Assembly (NCBI GenBank): GCA_023387965.1
Contig: JAEWHE010000014.1
Span: forward strand, 248,001-312,000
Length of the DNA stretch: 64,000 nt
Reading direction: 5' to 3'
Origin: Bacteroidota bacterium
GTDB taxonomy: Bacteria > Bacteroidota > Bacteroidia > Flavobacteriales > Flavobacteriaceae
In this document: piece by piece, positions 34,475 through 44,221 of the stretch
Numbering within the stretch: the first letter of the stretch is position 1
Layout: every line of letters begins with the position of its first letter
The notes under the pieces: model-generated
Databases searched by the model: none
The model's input: the letters and a program-made list of their open reading frames with translations, nothing else
What the model was told of the DNA's origin: nothing
Made by a program: the position numbers and the translations under genes

Positions 34475-34482
34475 CAAAAATA
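34475..34482 (-). promoter_or_regulatory. -7 element of the duplicated lipoprotein
   Basis: TATTTTTG on the minus strand, 17 bases upstream of the ATG at 34457. No matching TTG was seen at normal spacing. Confidence 0.4.
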
Positions 34483-34527
34483 GCTTTTTATGATTAAAAA
34501 CTGCTATTTGTCAAGTCTTTTTGTGTG

Positions 34528-34559
34528 TTGCCAAAAGTCAGAATAGTTTTTTATCTTTG
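34528..34559 (+). promoter_or_regulatory. Promoter of the PUL regulator
   Basis: TTG at 34528-34530, a 21-base spacer and TATCTTTG at 34552-34559, 17 bases before the GTG start. Confidence 0.65.
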
Positions 34560-34576
34560 GAAACAAACCTCGCAAA

Positions 34577-37324
34577 GTGAATTTTAAGTTTTTTCAATTT
34601 ATATTTTTCTTCTTTTTTTGTCAACAAATTGCTGCTCAGGAACTTCTGCCTTTTGTTGAAAATTTTACCAAACACGAATATTCCGGTGACAACCAAGTTT
34701 GGAACGTAGTTCAAGGCAATGACAATGCAATTTATTTTGCCAATAATCATTATTTTATCCGATACAATGGCGTAAAATGGGAACGTTATACTTTGCCAAA
34801 TAAAACCATTATTAGGTCAATTTATAGTGATGGTGATAGAATTTATTGTGGTTCCTACAAAGAGTTTGGTTTTTGGCAAAGAAAAAATGGTTTGATGCAA
34901 TATCAGTCGCTTACGGAAAATAATGAGCTGCTGAAAAATAGTGCTGACAACGAAGAAATCTGGAAAATTTTTAAGTCGAAAGACAAATTGTATTTTCAAA
35001 CTTTCAACGAATTGTTTATTCTCAATTCCAATCAAAAGCTTGAAAAGATAAAGTTTCCACACCAAATTTCTTACTGTTATGTGATTGATGAAAAAATTTA
35101 CGTAGCTACCGTGAAACAGGGGGTTTATGTTTTTGAAAACAAAACTTTTACAAAGAAAGAAAATTGGAAAGTTCTTGAAAATAATGTGATTCATAATATG
35201 GAGAAATTCAACGGGAAGCTTCATATTTTCACTAAACATAACGGAATTTTTATCGAAGAAAACAACAATCTTGTCGCTTGGAATCATCCGTTAAATGCTG
35301 TTTTTAAAGAAAAAGTAATTATCACTGCAAAAATTATCGGCAACGATAAAATGGCGGTTGGCACAAGTTTGCAAGGCTTGTTTTTAGTGGATTTAAAAAC
35401 CGGAAAACATCAAAATTTAAATCGACAAAATACTTTAAAAAACAACTGTATTTTGGCAATTGCAACTGATAAAGAAGGCGATTTATGGCTTGGTTTAGAC
35501 AACGGAATTAGCCACGTTGAAATCAATTCACCAGTGGAAATTTTTACGGATAATTCAGGTATTTTGGGTTCAGTTTATGCTTTGGCAACGCTTCAAAATG
35601 GGTATTTATTTGTAACCAATCACGGAATTTTTACTTGTGAGAATAAAAATTTAGAAGTAATTCCGAACTCACAAGGGCAGGTTTGGGACATTTTTAAAAA
35701 AGATAACAATTTTATCATTGGCCATAACGACGGAACTTTTTTCTACGACGGAATTTTGAAAAGAGTAAATCCTGTGAACGGCGGCTGGAAATTACTTGAA
35801 GGAAAATTTGAAAAGGTTTATTTTCAAGGAAATTATTCCGGAATTGTGGTTTATGAAAACACTAATGATCTTTCGCAGTACAAAAGTTTAGCAAAAATTA
35901 CTAAGCCTATCCGGAATCTTGCGCAAAATAAACCCAGGGAATTGTGGGCCGCAGATAGTTACCGAAGTTTGTACAGAATTATTTACAACAAAAATTTTGA
36001 GGTTGAAAAAGTAGAAAATGTGTCGCAAAGCAATGGAATTACCAATGATTTTGCAGTCAAATTATTTTCGTATAAAAACGAAATTCTGTTTTTAATTGAT
36101 AATAATTGGTACACGTATAATTCGATTTCGGGCAAATTGGTAAAAAATGATGCCTTCAATAAAGATTTCAAAAATGTTACCGAAGTCATTGAGATTGACC
36201 AAGATAATTTCATGGTTCTGAGAGATGACATGCTTTATACCGTTCACCAAAAAGATAATAATTTTGTTTGGAATCTTATCCCGGAAAAATATTACCGCGG
36301 CCGAATTATCTTAGAAAACATCAAAGTTTTTAAAGACCAAAATCAATTTTTCATCAATCTCGACGATGGATTTTTTACAATAAAATCTCAGAAGTCGAAA
36401 ACTCCGAACCAAAAATTTTTCGCAGAAGGTTATTTTCAAGGCAAACTTATTTCTGAAGGAGATAAAATTGCGAAAGGTCAACCCGTTGAAATTAATATTG
36501 TAACCGAGTTTTTAGGTTTCAATCGACCGGAAATTTTTTATCGGTTGGATCAGGAAGAAAAATTTGTTCCCGTAAAAGAAGGTGCAGTCATTTTAAATAA
36601 CCTTTTAAGTGGAAGTCACACTGCAAATTTTTATGTGAACAACGGAACTACTTTTACAAAAATTGCGAGTTACCAGTTTGATGTTCGTTGGCCTTGGTAT
36701 TATTCGTTTTGGATGATTTTGGTTTACATTTTGGTCATTGCGGGAGCTTTGTTTTTATATTATCGATGGAATAAAATCAGGTATTTAGAAAAATTAAAGC
36801 TACGAGAAGAAGAATTGAAACATCATCAAGAAATTTTAGAGCTCGAACTCAAAGCCGAAAATAATCGCAAGCTTCAAGAGTACGAAAAGCATATTTTGGA
36901 AATAGAAGTGCAGAATAAGGCTTACGAAGTAGCAGGAAAATCTTTGTCTATTGCTAAACAAAGCGAAATGATTGATAGCATTCAGCAAATTTTGGAAAGT
37001 GAAAACGAATCTCGAAAAATAAAAGAAAAAATTAGAAAGTCGATCAAAGTAAATGCTTTGAACAAAAACGAGTGGGAAAGTTTCCAACAGAATTTGATGC
37101 AAAGCAATGAAGAATTTGTGCAAAAACTAACCACTCAATTTCCAAATCTCACTTCTAAAGATATCAAACTATGCATATACTTAAAGATGAATTTATCTTC
37201 AAAAGAGATTGCTCCACTGATGAATATTACTTTTAGAGGAGTGGAATTGCATCGATATCGTTTGCGGAAAAAGCTCAATTTGTCACAAGACGAAAGCTTA
37301 AACAATTTCATGATGAAAATTTAA
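34577..37324 (+). CDS. Membrane-spanning Y_Y_Y/LuxR regulator of the polysaccharide locus
   Basis: 915 residues with a GTG start and signal-type N-terminus (FFFFFFCQQIAAQ). Order: a sensor built of propeller-like repeats (about 25-640), a Y_Y_Y domain (about 650-715), one membrane helix (PWYYSFWMILVYILVIAGALF), a cytoplasmic coiled coil (745-830), and a LuxR-type helix-turn-helix at the C-terminus (LTSKDIKLCIYLKMNLSSKEIAPL, in parts). There is no histidine kinase or receiver, so it is a one-component sensor joining extracytoplasmic ligand binding to DNA binding. It stands 231 bases upstream of susC, strongly suggesting that it controls that locus. Comparable to SusR, but lacks its exact layout. 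Confidence 0.85.
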   Translation: MNFKFFQFIFFFFFCQQIAAQELLPFVENFTKHEYSGDNQVWNVVQGNDNAIYFANNHYFIRYNGVKWERYTLPNKTIIRSIYSDGDRIYCGSYKEFGFWQRKNGLMQYQSLTENNELLKNSADNEEIWKIFKSKDKLYFQTFNELFILNSNQKLEKIKFPHQISYCYVIDEKIYVATVKQGVYVFENKTFTKKENWKVLENNVIHNMEKFNGKLHIFTKHNGIFIEENNNLVAWNHPLNAVFKEKVIITAKIIGNDKMAVGTSLQGLFLVDLKTGKHQNLNRQNTLKNNCILAIATDKEGDLWLGLDNGISHVEINSPVEIFTDNSGILGSVYALATLQNGYLFVTNHGIFTCENKNLEVIPNSQGQVWDIFKKDNNFIIGHNDGTFFYDGILKRVNPVNGGWKLLEGKFEKVYFQGNYSGIVVYENTNDLSQYKSLAKITKPIRNLAQNKPRELWAADSYRSLYRIIYNKNFEVEKVENVSQSNGITNDFAVKLFSYKNEILFLIDNNWYTYNSISGKLVKNDAFNKDFKNVTEVIEIDQDNFMVLRDDMLYTVHQKDNNFVWNLIPEKYYRGRIILENIKVFKDQNQFFINLDDGFFTIKSQKSKTPNQKFFAEGYFQGKLISEGDKIAKGQPVEINIVTEFLGFNRPEIFYRLDQEEKFVPVKEGAVILNNLLSGSHTANFYVNNGTTFTKIASYQFDVRWPWYYSFWMILVYILVIAGALFLYYRWNKIRYLEKLKLREEELKHHQEILELELKAENNRKLQEYEKHILEIEVQNKAYEVAGKSLSIAKQSEMIDSIQQILESENESRKIKEKIRKSIKVNALNKNEWESFQQNLMQSNEEFVQKLTTQFPNLTSKDIKLCIYLKMNLSSKEIAPLMNITFRGVELHRYRLRKKLNLSQDESLNNFMMKI

Positions 37325-37353
37325 AGTGATTTAAAACGTTTTCGTTTTAACAT

Positions 37354-37525
37354 TTGATGCTACATCAAAACTACATCATCTTGATTTTAACACCTCGTTT
37401 AAAGGTAGTCTATTGTTTGTGTAAAACATTGATAAATAATAATTTAAGTTTAAATTTTTTTAATTTGATGTAGTAATGTAGTAAGGGAATGGATTTTACT
37501 ACAACGTTGTAATTGTTTACTTTCG
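37354..37525 (+). promoter_or_regulatory. susC control region with repeated CTACATCA boxes
   Basis: CTACATCA occurs at 37360 and 37371, one DNA turn (11 bases) apart, and the first lies in a TTGATG-CTA-CATCAA palindrome (37354-37368). About 95 bases on come TGATGTAG and TAATGTAG back to back (37466-37481) and an inverse half TTTACTACA at 37495. TACTTTCG at 37518-37525 is a near-match to the -7 element, 30 bases before the susC ATG. The repeated boxes are the obvious operator candidate for the Y_Y_Y regulator. Confidence 0.55.
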
Positions 37526-37555
37526 TTTCACTAACTTTTAACAAATTTTAAACAA

Positions 37556-40500
37556 ATGAAAAACTTTATTTATGGAGTGTTTGCATTTTTGCTATTTCAG
37601 GGTATGGCTTTTGCCCAAGAAATAACAGGTAAGGTGCAAGATCAGGATGGGCTTCCGCTTCCGGGGGTAACCATTACGGCACCAAATTCGAGTGCGATTT
37701 CCGACTTTGATGGAAATTTCTCGATTAATGCCGAAGCTGGACAACAGCTAACCTTTACCTTTTTAGGTTATAATTCGGTTACGCTTCCCGCTGCTTCTGG
37801 TATGGCTGTTAGTATGTCTTCTTCTGCGACAGATTTATCGGAAGTTGTGGTAATTGGTTACGGTACTGCAAAACGTTCGGAATTAACGGGTTCTGTATCA
37901 ACGATCAAGTCCAACGAAATTACAAAACAACCTGCTTTCAATGCATTACAATCTTTGCAAGGTAAGGCGGCTGGTGTGAACATTATTGCGAACGATGCTC
38001 CAGGAGCTACACCTACAATTATTATTCGTGGTTTGGGTACTGCAGAAGGAGGAAGAACTCCAATTTTCGTGGTTGATGGTGTTATCACTGGAAGTATTGC
38101 AAACTTAGCACCAGCAGATATCGAATCTTTTGATATCGTAAAAGATGCGGCAACTGCGGCGATTTATGGTTCGAATGCGGCAAACGGTGTTGTTTTGATT
38201 ACTACCAAAAGAGGCCGTACTGGTAAAACTCGCGTAAACGTTGACTCTTTTTACGGTGCAAGATCTATGGTAAATGCTGTGAAAATGGCAAATGCAGACC
38301 AGTACATTACATATTTCAACGATTTTCAAAGGTTTAGCCCACAAACGGAAAACACTTATTTCTTACAAGAAAATCAACCGTATGATACGGATTGGTACAA
38401 CGAATTGACTGATATTGGAATGATCAACAGTAACAATGTTTCATTTTCAGGAGGTGGAGAAAGCTCAACTTATTTCTTTAGCTTTAACAATTTTAATGAA
38501 GATGGTATCTTGAAAAATCAAGACATTACCAGAAATACACTTCGTTCTAACACAAGTTTCAAAGCACTTAATGACAGGTTGAAAATTACGAATAATGTAA
38601 ACTTAACTTTCACAAAATCTACCCCTAAACCATTTGGTGTTTTTTCAGACGCTTACCGTCAATCGCCACTAACTCCGGTTTATTATCCTTCAGGTCAATG
38701 GGGACAAAACTTTGTAAATGCTACAACAGGAGTTATTGGTTATTTGCCAACAAATCCTGGTGATAGAATTGGTAGATTAAACACCGCGGCAAACCCTGTT
38801 TCTTCTGTTCATTTTGCTAACGAAAGAAATAGAATGACTGAATTACAAGGGTCAATCGAAGCTGAATATAAAATTACTGATTGGTTAAAAGTTACTTCTC
38901 GTTTTGGTGCTACAAAATCTTTCAGCAAAAGAAGAATTTACAATGATTTGATGGGAACTTGGTTAGCTGGTGATCCTACAAGAACTCAAGCTGAATATGA
39001 AAATAATCACGACGAAATGGAGGACAATGCGACAACTTGGTCATACAACTCCTTGTCTTATGCTGATGTAGAAAGTTTCCGTTACAATTGGGACAACTTT
39101 TTAACTTTTGAGCAATCGTTCGGGAAGCATAATTTTGATGCGGTAGTTGGTGTTACTCAAGATAGAAGAAATGATGTTTATACTTCTACCATTAGAGGTT
39201 ATGATGTTCGTCCAGAATCTAATTATTGGAATATTGATTTTGCGTTAGGTCCTAAAACGGTAGAGCAAAAATTTTCTACACCTACGCAAATCTTATCTTA
39301 TTTCGGTCGTTTACAATATAATTTTGACGAGCGTTATTTTATCAGTGGTGTGATCAGACGAGATGGAAACAGTGATTTCCGTAACAACAGAAATTATTGG
39401 GGAACTTTCCCTTCAGTTTCTGCAGGTTGGGTAATTTCTAACGAAGCTTTCATGGCAGAATCTGAAACTTTTGATTTCTTAAAATTGAGAGCGGGTTACG
39501 GAGAAGTTGGGAACTCTAATATTCCAAGAAACCAATCTTCAGTAATTACAAGTCCAATAAGTAATAGTGTGAACTACGTTTTCGGTCCAAACCAAGATTT
39601 TATTTACGGAGCTGCTTACGGCACTCCAGCAACCAACTTGCAATGGGAGGTTACAAAGGAGATCAATGCAGGTATTGATTTTGCAATATTGGATAACAAA
39701 CTAAGCGGAAATATTGACTATTATAACCGTTTAAATACCAATACAATCTTAAAAATTAAGCCAATTCTGAACTCTCCAAACATGCAAGATTTCTTTGACC
39801 ATGGTGGAGAAGTACGTAACGAGGGTTTTGAAGTTGGATTAAACTGGAGAGATCAAGTATCTGAAGATTTTTCTTATAGCATCGGTGGAAATTACTCAAG
39901 GAACACTAATACTTTAGAAAGTGTAAAACCAGCTTATGATGGCTATATTGGAGGAAGTTTAGGTAACGGACAAATCACCAAGCAATTAAGAGAAGGTCAA
40001 CCAATTTATTCTTGGTGGATGTTTGAAGCTGATGGAGTATGGCAAAACCAAGCGGAAATTGATTCAAATCCTCGAATCGGAAATCCACAACCAGGTCAGT
40101 TGCGTTACAAAGACCAAAATGGTGATGGTTTAATTGATGACAGAGATAAAAAATTCTTCGGATCTTATATTCCTAAGTTCACATACGCTTTGAATGTTAA
40201 TGTAAATTACAAAAATTTCGATTTATCAGTTGATGGTATCGGCGTGGGTGGAAATAAAGTGTACAATGGTTTAAAAGGAACGCGTATTGACGGCGGAGAA
40301 AACATTGCTGCTGAAACTTTCAACAACCGTTGGACAGGAGAAGGTTCGACTAACTCTAACCCGGGAGCAAACAGAGACGCATTAGCTTCTAGCTATTATT
40401 TAGAGGATGGAGATTATTTCAGAATTAACAACATTACTTTAGGTTATACTTTCAAAGAATTACCAGGTATTTCTAAATTAAGAGTTTACGGAACTGCTCA

Positions 40501-40642
40501 AAATCCGTTTATGTTTACTAAATATTCTGGATTTACACCTGAGTTGAACCAAAACGGAAATCCAGGAGAAACTGCAGGTATCGAACTTTCTGCATATCCA
40601 ACACTTAAAACGTTCATTTTTGGTATCAATTTAGAACTTTAA
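37556..40642 (+). CDS. SusC/RagA-type TonB-linked outer membrane transporter
   Basis: 1028 residues. Signal peptide (KNFIYGVFAFLLFQGMAFA), CarboxypepD-like domain (EITGKVQDQDGLPLPGV, DGNFSI), a TonB-dependent plug domain (KRSELTGSVSTIKSNEI, IIIRGLGTAEGG, PIFVVDGV) and a beta-barrel ending in an aromatic-rich strand (YPTLKTFIFGINLEL). It imports oligosaccharides across the outer membrane, driven by TonB, together with the SusD-like lid encoded 11 bases downstream. Specificity is not readable from sequence alone. Confidence 0.95.
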   Translation: MKNFIYGVFAFLLFQGMAFAQEITGKVQDQDGLPLPGVTITAPNSSAISDFDGNFSINAEAGQQLTFTFLGYNSVTLPAASGMAVSMSSSATDLSEVVVIGYGTAKRSELTGSVSTIKSNEITKQPAFNALQSLQGKAAGVNIIANDAPGATPTIIIRGLGTAEGGRTPIFVVDGVITGSIANLAPADIESFDIVKDAATAAIYGSNAANGVVLITTKRGRTGKTRVNVDSFYGARSMVNAVKMANADQYITYFNDFQRFSPQTENTYFLQENQPYDTDWYNELTDIGMINSNNVSFSGGGESSTYFFSFNNFNEDGILKNQDITRNTLRSNTSFKALNDRLKITNNVNLTFTKSTPKPFGVFSDAYRQSPLTPVYYPSGQWGQNFVNATTGVIGYLPTNPGDRIGRLNTAANPVSSVHFANERNRMTELQGSIEAEYKITDWLKVTSRFGATKSFSKRRIYNDLMGTWLAGDPTRTQAEYENNHDEMEDNATTWSYNSLSYADVESFRYNWDNFLTFEQSFGKHNFDAVVGVTQDRRNDVYTSTIRGYDVRPESNYWNIDFALGPKTVEQKFSTPTQILSYFGRLQYNFDERYFISGVIRRDGNSDFRNNRNYWGTFPSVSAGWVISNEAFMAESETFDFLKLRAGYGEVGNSNIPRNQSSVITSPISNSVNYVFGPNQDFIYGAAYGTPATNLQWEVTKEINAGIDFAILDNKLSGNIDYYNRLNTNTILKIKPILNSPNMQDFFDHGGEVRNEGFEVGLNWRDQVSEDFSYSIGGNYSRNTNTLESVKPAYDGYIGGSLGNGQITKQLREGQPIYSWWMFEADGVWQNQAEIDSNPRIGNPQPGQLRYKDQNGDGLIDDRDKKFFGSYIPKFTYALNVNVNYKNFDLSVDGIGVGGNKVYNGLKGTRIDGGENIAAETFNNRWTGEGSTNSNPGANRDALASSYYLEDGDYFRINNITLGYTFKELPGISKLRVYGTAQNPFMFTKYSGFTPELNQNGNPGETAGIELSAYPTLKTFIFGINLEL

Positions 40643-40653
40643 AAAATTAAACT

Positions 40654-42078
40654 ATGAAAATTAATTATACAAAAGCAGTTTGCTTTGCATTCGCAATTGG
40701 CGTTTTGGCAGGCTGTGACGATTATCTAGATGTTGATTCAAGGGAAAACATTGCCGTTGAAGATGGAGAAATCCAAGAACCAGAAGCCTTCGTTAACGGT
40801 ATCTATGGAATGTTAACCGAATGGGACTATGCCTTTTCTTACTTAGGAATTACAGAAATTATTTCTGACAATGCTGATAAAGGAAGTTCGCCTTCCGATT
40901 CAGGTAACGATAAGGCATTTTTAGACAATCTACAGTTTACAAGCGCAAACGCTGCCTCGGTAGAATCTATGTGGACCAATTGGTACAAATCGATTGGACG
41001 AGCTACAAATTCAATTGAATACACTGAATCTTTCGGATTAACTGACGAAGCTTACAAAAATCGATTAATTGGCGAAGCAAAATTTCTTCGTGCTTTCCAC
41101 TATTTTTATTTAGTAAGAGCGTTCGGAGATGTGCCTTTGCAACACGTTGATTTAGTAAACAGAGCTCCAAAAGAAGAAGTTTACGATTATATCGAACAAG
41201 ATTTGTTAGATGCAATTGCTGTTTTGCCAGAAAAAAGTGAATATGCTTCAAAAGATTTGGGTCGTGCAACCAAAGGAGCTGCTAAAGCTTTATTGGCAAA
41301 AGTATTTTTGTACCAAAAAGATTGGCAAAACGCCTACGATTATGCTAACCAAGTTATCACTTCTGGTGAATATGGTTTAGAAGGTGACTATGCTACACTT
41401 TGGAGAGAATCTACTGAAAACGGTGTTGAATCTATTTTCGAAGTTCAAGCTCGTGGAGTAGAAATTGCTCACGGAGTTAACCAATATTCTCAAACTCAAG
41501 GAGCCCGCGGAACAAGCGGATGGGGTTGGGGTTTCAATACACCTTCACAAAATTTGTTAGATGCGTTTAACGCTGAAGGCGACGCTATCCGTAGAGATGC
41601 CACTATTATTTTCGCTGGCGAAACTTTATGGGATGGAAGAGTGGTTAGTCCCGCAGTTGAAAACCCAATGTACAACGAAAAAGCGTATTCAAGTGCTAAC
41701 TTGGGTGATGGTGACGGAGATAAAAACATTCGTGTGCTTCGTTTAGCCGAAATTTATTTAATTCACGCAGAGGCTGCAAATGAGTTGAATAACACTGGAG
41801 TTGCCGTAGCGTCTTTAAATTTGGTACGTGATCGTGTAAATTTGGGCGTAACTCCTGCGACAACTCAAGCTGATATCCGTTTGGCAATCTGGAAAGAAAG
41901 AAGATTAGAATTAGCGTTCGAACACGATCGTTGGTTTGACTTAATTCGTACAGGTCAAGCTCCAGCTGCAATGGCTGCAAATGGAAAACAATTCATTGTA
42001 GGAAGACACGAATTATTCCCTATTCCAAACAATCAATTGATTCAAACTCCGGGAATGACACAAAATCCTGATTATTAA
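40654..42078 (+). CDS. SusD/RagB-type glycan-binding lipoprotein
   Basis: 474 residues. Lipoprotein signal (FAIGVLAGC, Cys near residue 22), helical TPR-like N-terminal part (NGIYGMLTEWDYAF, AKFLRAFHYFYLVRAFGDVP) and the SusD signature toward the C-terminus (RLAEIYLIHAEAANEL, WKERRLELAFEHDRWFDLIRTG, ELFPIPNNQLIQTPGMTQNPDY in parts). It forms the surface lid on the SusC barrel and starts 11 bases after susC, in the same operon. Confidence 0.95.
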   Translation: MKINYTKAVCFAFAIGVLAGCDDYLDVDSRENIAVEDGEIQEPEAFVNGIYGMLTEWDYAFSYLGITEIISDNADKGSSPSDSGNDKAFLDNLQFTSANAASVESMWTNWYKSIGRATNSIEYTESFGLTDEAYKNRLIGEAKFLRAFHYFYLVRAFGDVPLQHVDLVNRAPKEEVYDYIEQDLLDAIAVLPEKSEYASKDLGRATKGAAKALLAKVFLYQKDWQNAYDYANQVITSGEYGLEGDYATLWRESTENGVESIFEVQARGVEIAHGVNQYSQTQGARGTSGWGWGFNTPSQNLLDAFNAEGDAIRRDATIIFAGETLWDGRVVSPAVENPMYNEKAYSSANLGDGDGDKNIRVLRLAEIYLIHAEAANELNNTGVAVASLNLVRDRVNLGVTPATTQADIRLAIWKERRLELAFEHDRWFDLIRTGQAPAAMAANGKQFIVGRHELFPIPNNQLIQTPGMTQNPDY

Positions 42079-42100
42079 TAGATTACTTTAAACAATTTTG

Positions 42101-43474
42101 ATGAAATATTTCGCTTTCATATTATTTTTGTTTACCAGTTGTGGATCAAGCGAATCGTCTTCTTCGGGAGACGATTCTACCACTCCGGTGACACCGCCAG
42201 TTACAATTTCTGACGAGCAATTGATGGATATTGTACAAAAACAAACATTTAAATATTTTTGGGATTTTGCCGAACCCAATTCTAAACTCGCAAGAGAACG
42301 TTATCATCCTGACGGAAATTACCCTTCTAACGATGCACATATCATTACCACAGGAGGTTCGGGTTTTGGCTTAATGTCGATTGTAGCAGCAGTTTCCAGA
42401 AATTATGTTTCTCGTAGCGAAGCTGTTTCCCGATTAAATACTATTGCAAATTTTCTTGAAAATGCCGACAGATTCCATGGTGCTTGGCCACATTGGATTG
42501 ACGGAAATACCGGACAAGTAAAACCTTTTGGAACAAAGGACAATGGTGGCGATTTAGTTGAAACCGCTTTCCTTTGCCAAGGAATGATTTGTGTTCGTGA
42601 ATTTTTTAAAAATGGTTCCGTCGAAGAACAAGCTTTGGCACAAAAATTCGACAATCTTTGGAAAGGCGTCGATTGGAACTGGTACCGAAACAATCAAAAC
42701 GTATTGTATTGGCATTGGTCCCCAAATTATAGCTGGGAAATGAATTTTCCACTCGAAGGTTATAACGAATGTTTAATTACTTATGTGATGGCAGCTGCTT
42801 CGCCAACACATCCTATTCCTGCAGCAGCTTACCACGAAGGTTGGGCAAGAAACGGCGGGATTACTTCTGCCAATACTAAATTTGGAATTCCTTTAATTTT
42901 AAAACATAACGGAGCTGAACAAAGCGGAGGACCACTTTTTTGGGCACATTATTCGTATTTGGGTCTCGATCCGCAGCAACTTACTGACCAATATGCGAAT
43001 TATTGGGACGTAAATGTCAATCATTCTAAAATAAATTACCAGCATTGTGTAGAAAATCCAAATAATTTTGGCGGTTACGGACCAGATTATTGGGGATTGA
43101 CTGCATCTTATTCCAGAAATTCTGATGGTTCTGTGGGTTACGATGCACACATGCCACAAAACGACAAAGGGGTAATTTCGCCAACAGCAGCCATTTCATC
43201 AATTCCTTACACGCCTACAGAATCATTAGCAGCAATGCGAAATTTTTACGTAAACAACAGCGTAACAATGTGGGGTCCTGCAGGATTTTACGATGCTCAT
43301 AGCAAACATTTTGGTTGGGCTGCAAAACAGTATTTGGCTATCGATCAAGGTCCAATGGTGGTAATGATTGAAAATCACCGTACAGGATTATTGTGGAATT
43401 TATTTATGAACGCTCCCGAAATTCGTCAAGGACTAGTTTCTTTAGGATTTCATTCAGGCAAACACGGATTTTAA
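42101..43474 (+). CDS. GH144-like glycoside hydrolase (glucoamylase-like domain), lipoprotein
   Basis: 457 residues from ATG 42101 (TTG 42098 is in frame but weaker). Lipoprotein signal FILFLFTSC. The body matches the Glycoamylase fold (Pfam PF10091), an (alpha/alpha)6 barrel: EQLMDIVQKQTFKYFWDFAEP, then TTGGSGFGLMSI and ERYHPDGNYP. In CAZy terms this is GH144, whose known members cut beta-1,2-glucans. BT3566 of Bacteroides, next to a GH3, is the nearest known pairing from memory. Similar proteins act on other beta-glucans, so I treat the activity as a hypothesis. Its stop overlaps the esterase start by one base. Confidence 0.8.
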   Translation: MKYFAFILFLFTSCGSSESSSSGDDSTTPVTPPVTISDEQLMDIVQKQTFKYFWDFAEPNSKLARERYHPDGNYPSNDAHIITTGGSGFGLMSIVAAVSRNYVSRSEAVSRLNTIANFLENADRFHGAWPHWIDGNTGQVKPFGTKDNGGDLVETAFLCQGMICVREFFKNGSVEEQALAQKFDNLWKGVDWNWYRNNQNVLYWHWSPNYSWEMNFPLEGYNECLITYVMAAASPTHPIPAAAYHEGWARNGGITSANTKFGIPLILKHNGAEQSGGPLFWAHYSYLGLDPQQLTDQYANYWDVNVNHSKINYQHCVENPNNFGGYGPDYWGLTASYSRNSDGSVGYDAHMPQNDKGVISPTAAISSIPYTPTESLAAMRNFYVNNSVTMWGPAGFYDAHSKHFGWAAKQYLAIDQGPMVVMIENHRTGLLWNLFMNAPEIRQGLVSLGFHSGKHGF

Positions 43475-44175
43475 TGAAATTAAAAGCAATTATATTCAGT
43501 TTATTTTTATCGGTTTCTTTGTTTGCACAAAAGCAAATCAGCGGCAATTTTAAGGTCGAAATTTCTCAAAAGAAAGAATTGCAATATGCATTGCATCTTC
43601 CAGAAGATTTAAAATCTAAAAAACCGCTTATTGTTTTCTTGCACGGTTCCGGCGAAAAAGGAACTGATATCGAAAAAGTGAAGGTTCATGGACCTTTCAA
43701 ATATCTAAAAACAAATAATATCGACAGTTACGTTTTAGCGCCACAATGTCCGGAAAACGAATATTGGGATTCTGAAACACTTTATAAATTAATTCAAAAA
43801 ATACAAAAAGATTATAAAATTGACGAATCCAGAATTTACCTTACAGGTTTGAGCATGGGAGGTTGGGGAGCTTGGAATTTAGCTTTTGCACATCCAGAAA
43901 TGTTTGCTTGTTTGGTTCCAATTTGTGGTTTCGTAGATCGCGTTCCAATGATCGAAAATTGTAAAATTCAAAACATGCCTATCCGGATGTTTCATGGATT
44001 GTTAGACGATGTGGTGGATGTAGATTATTCGATTGAAATTTATAGAAAACTTCAAAAGTGCAATAAAGACATTAAATTTACCATTTTTGATGATGCCAAT
44101 CACGATAGCTGGACCCGCGTCTATGACAATCCGGAAATTTACGATTGGATGTTACAACAGCGAAAAGTCAATTAA
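43474..44175 (+). CDS. Alpha/beta-hydrolase esterase (exported)
   Basis: 233 residues from ATG 43474, starting on the stop codon of the upstream gene (TAATG overlap). Signal peptide (KLKAIIFSLFLSVSLFA). Alpha/beta hydrolase with oxyanion-side LHGSGEKGTD, nucleophile elbow GLSMGGWGAW, acid GLLDDVVDVD and His in DDANHDSW. Related to phospholipase/carboxylesterase and feruloyl- or acetyl-esterase proteins found in polysaccharide loci. It may remove acyl groups from the target polymer. Translationally coupled to the GH144-like enzyme. Confidence 0.85.
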   Translation: MKLKAIIFSLFLSVSLFAQKQISGNFKVEISQKKELQYALHLPEDLKSKKPLIVFLHGSGEKGTDIEKVKVHGPFKYLKTNNIDSYVLAPQCPENEYWDSETLYKLIQKIQKDYKIDESRIYLTGLSMGGWGAWNLAFAHPEMFACLVPICGFVDRVPMIENCKIQNMPIRMFHGLLDDVVDVDYSIEIYRKLQKCNKDIKFTIFDDANHDSWTRVYDNPEIYDWMLQQRKVN

Positions 44176-44221
44176 TACCAAGCACAATTAGGAAAAAATT
44201 TTCCCTCAAATTTATATAAGA

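Noticed and set aside
43393..43473. Earlier start for the esterase
   Set aside because: It overlaps the GH144-like gene by 81 bases and puts non-signal sequence ahead of a clear signal peptide at 43474.
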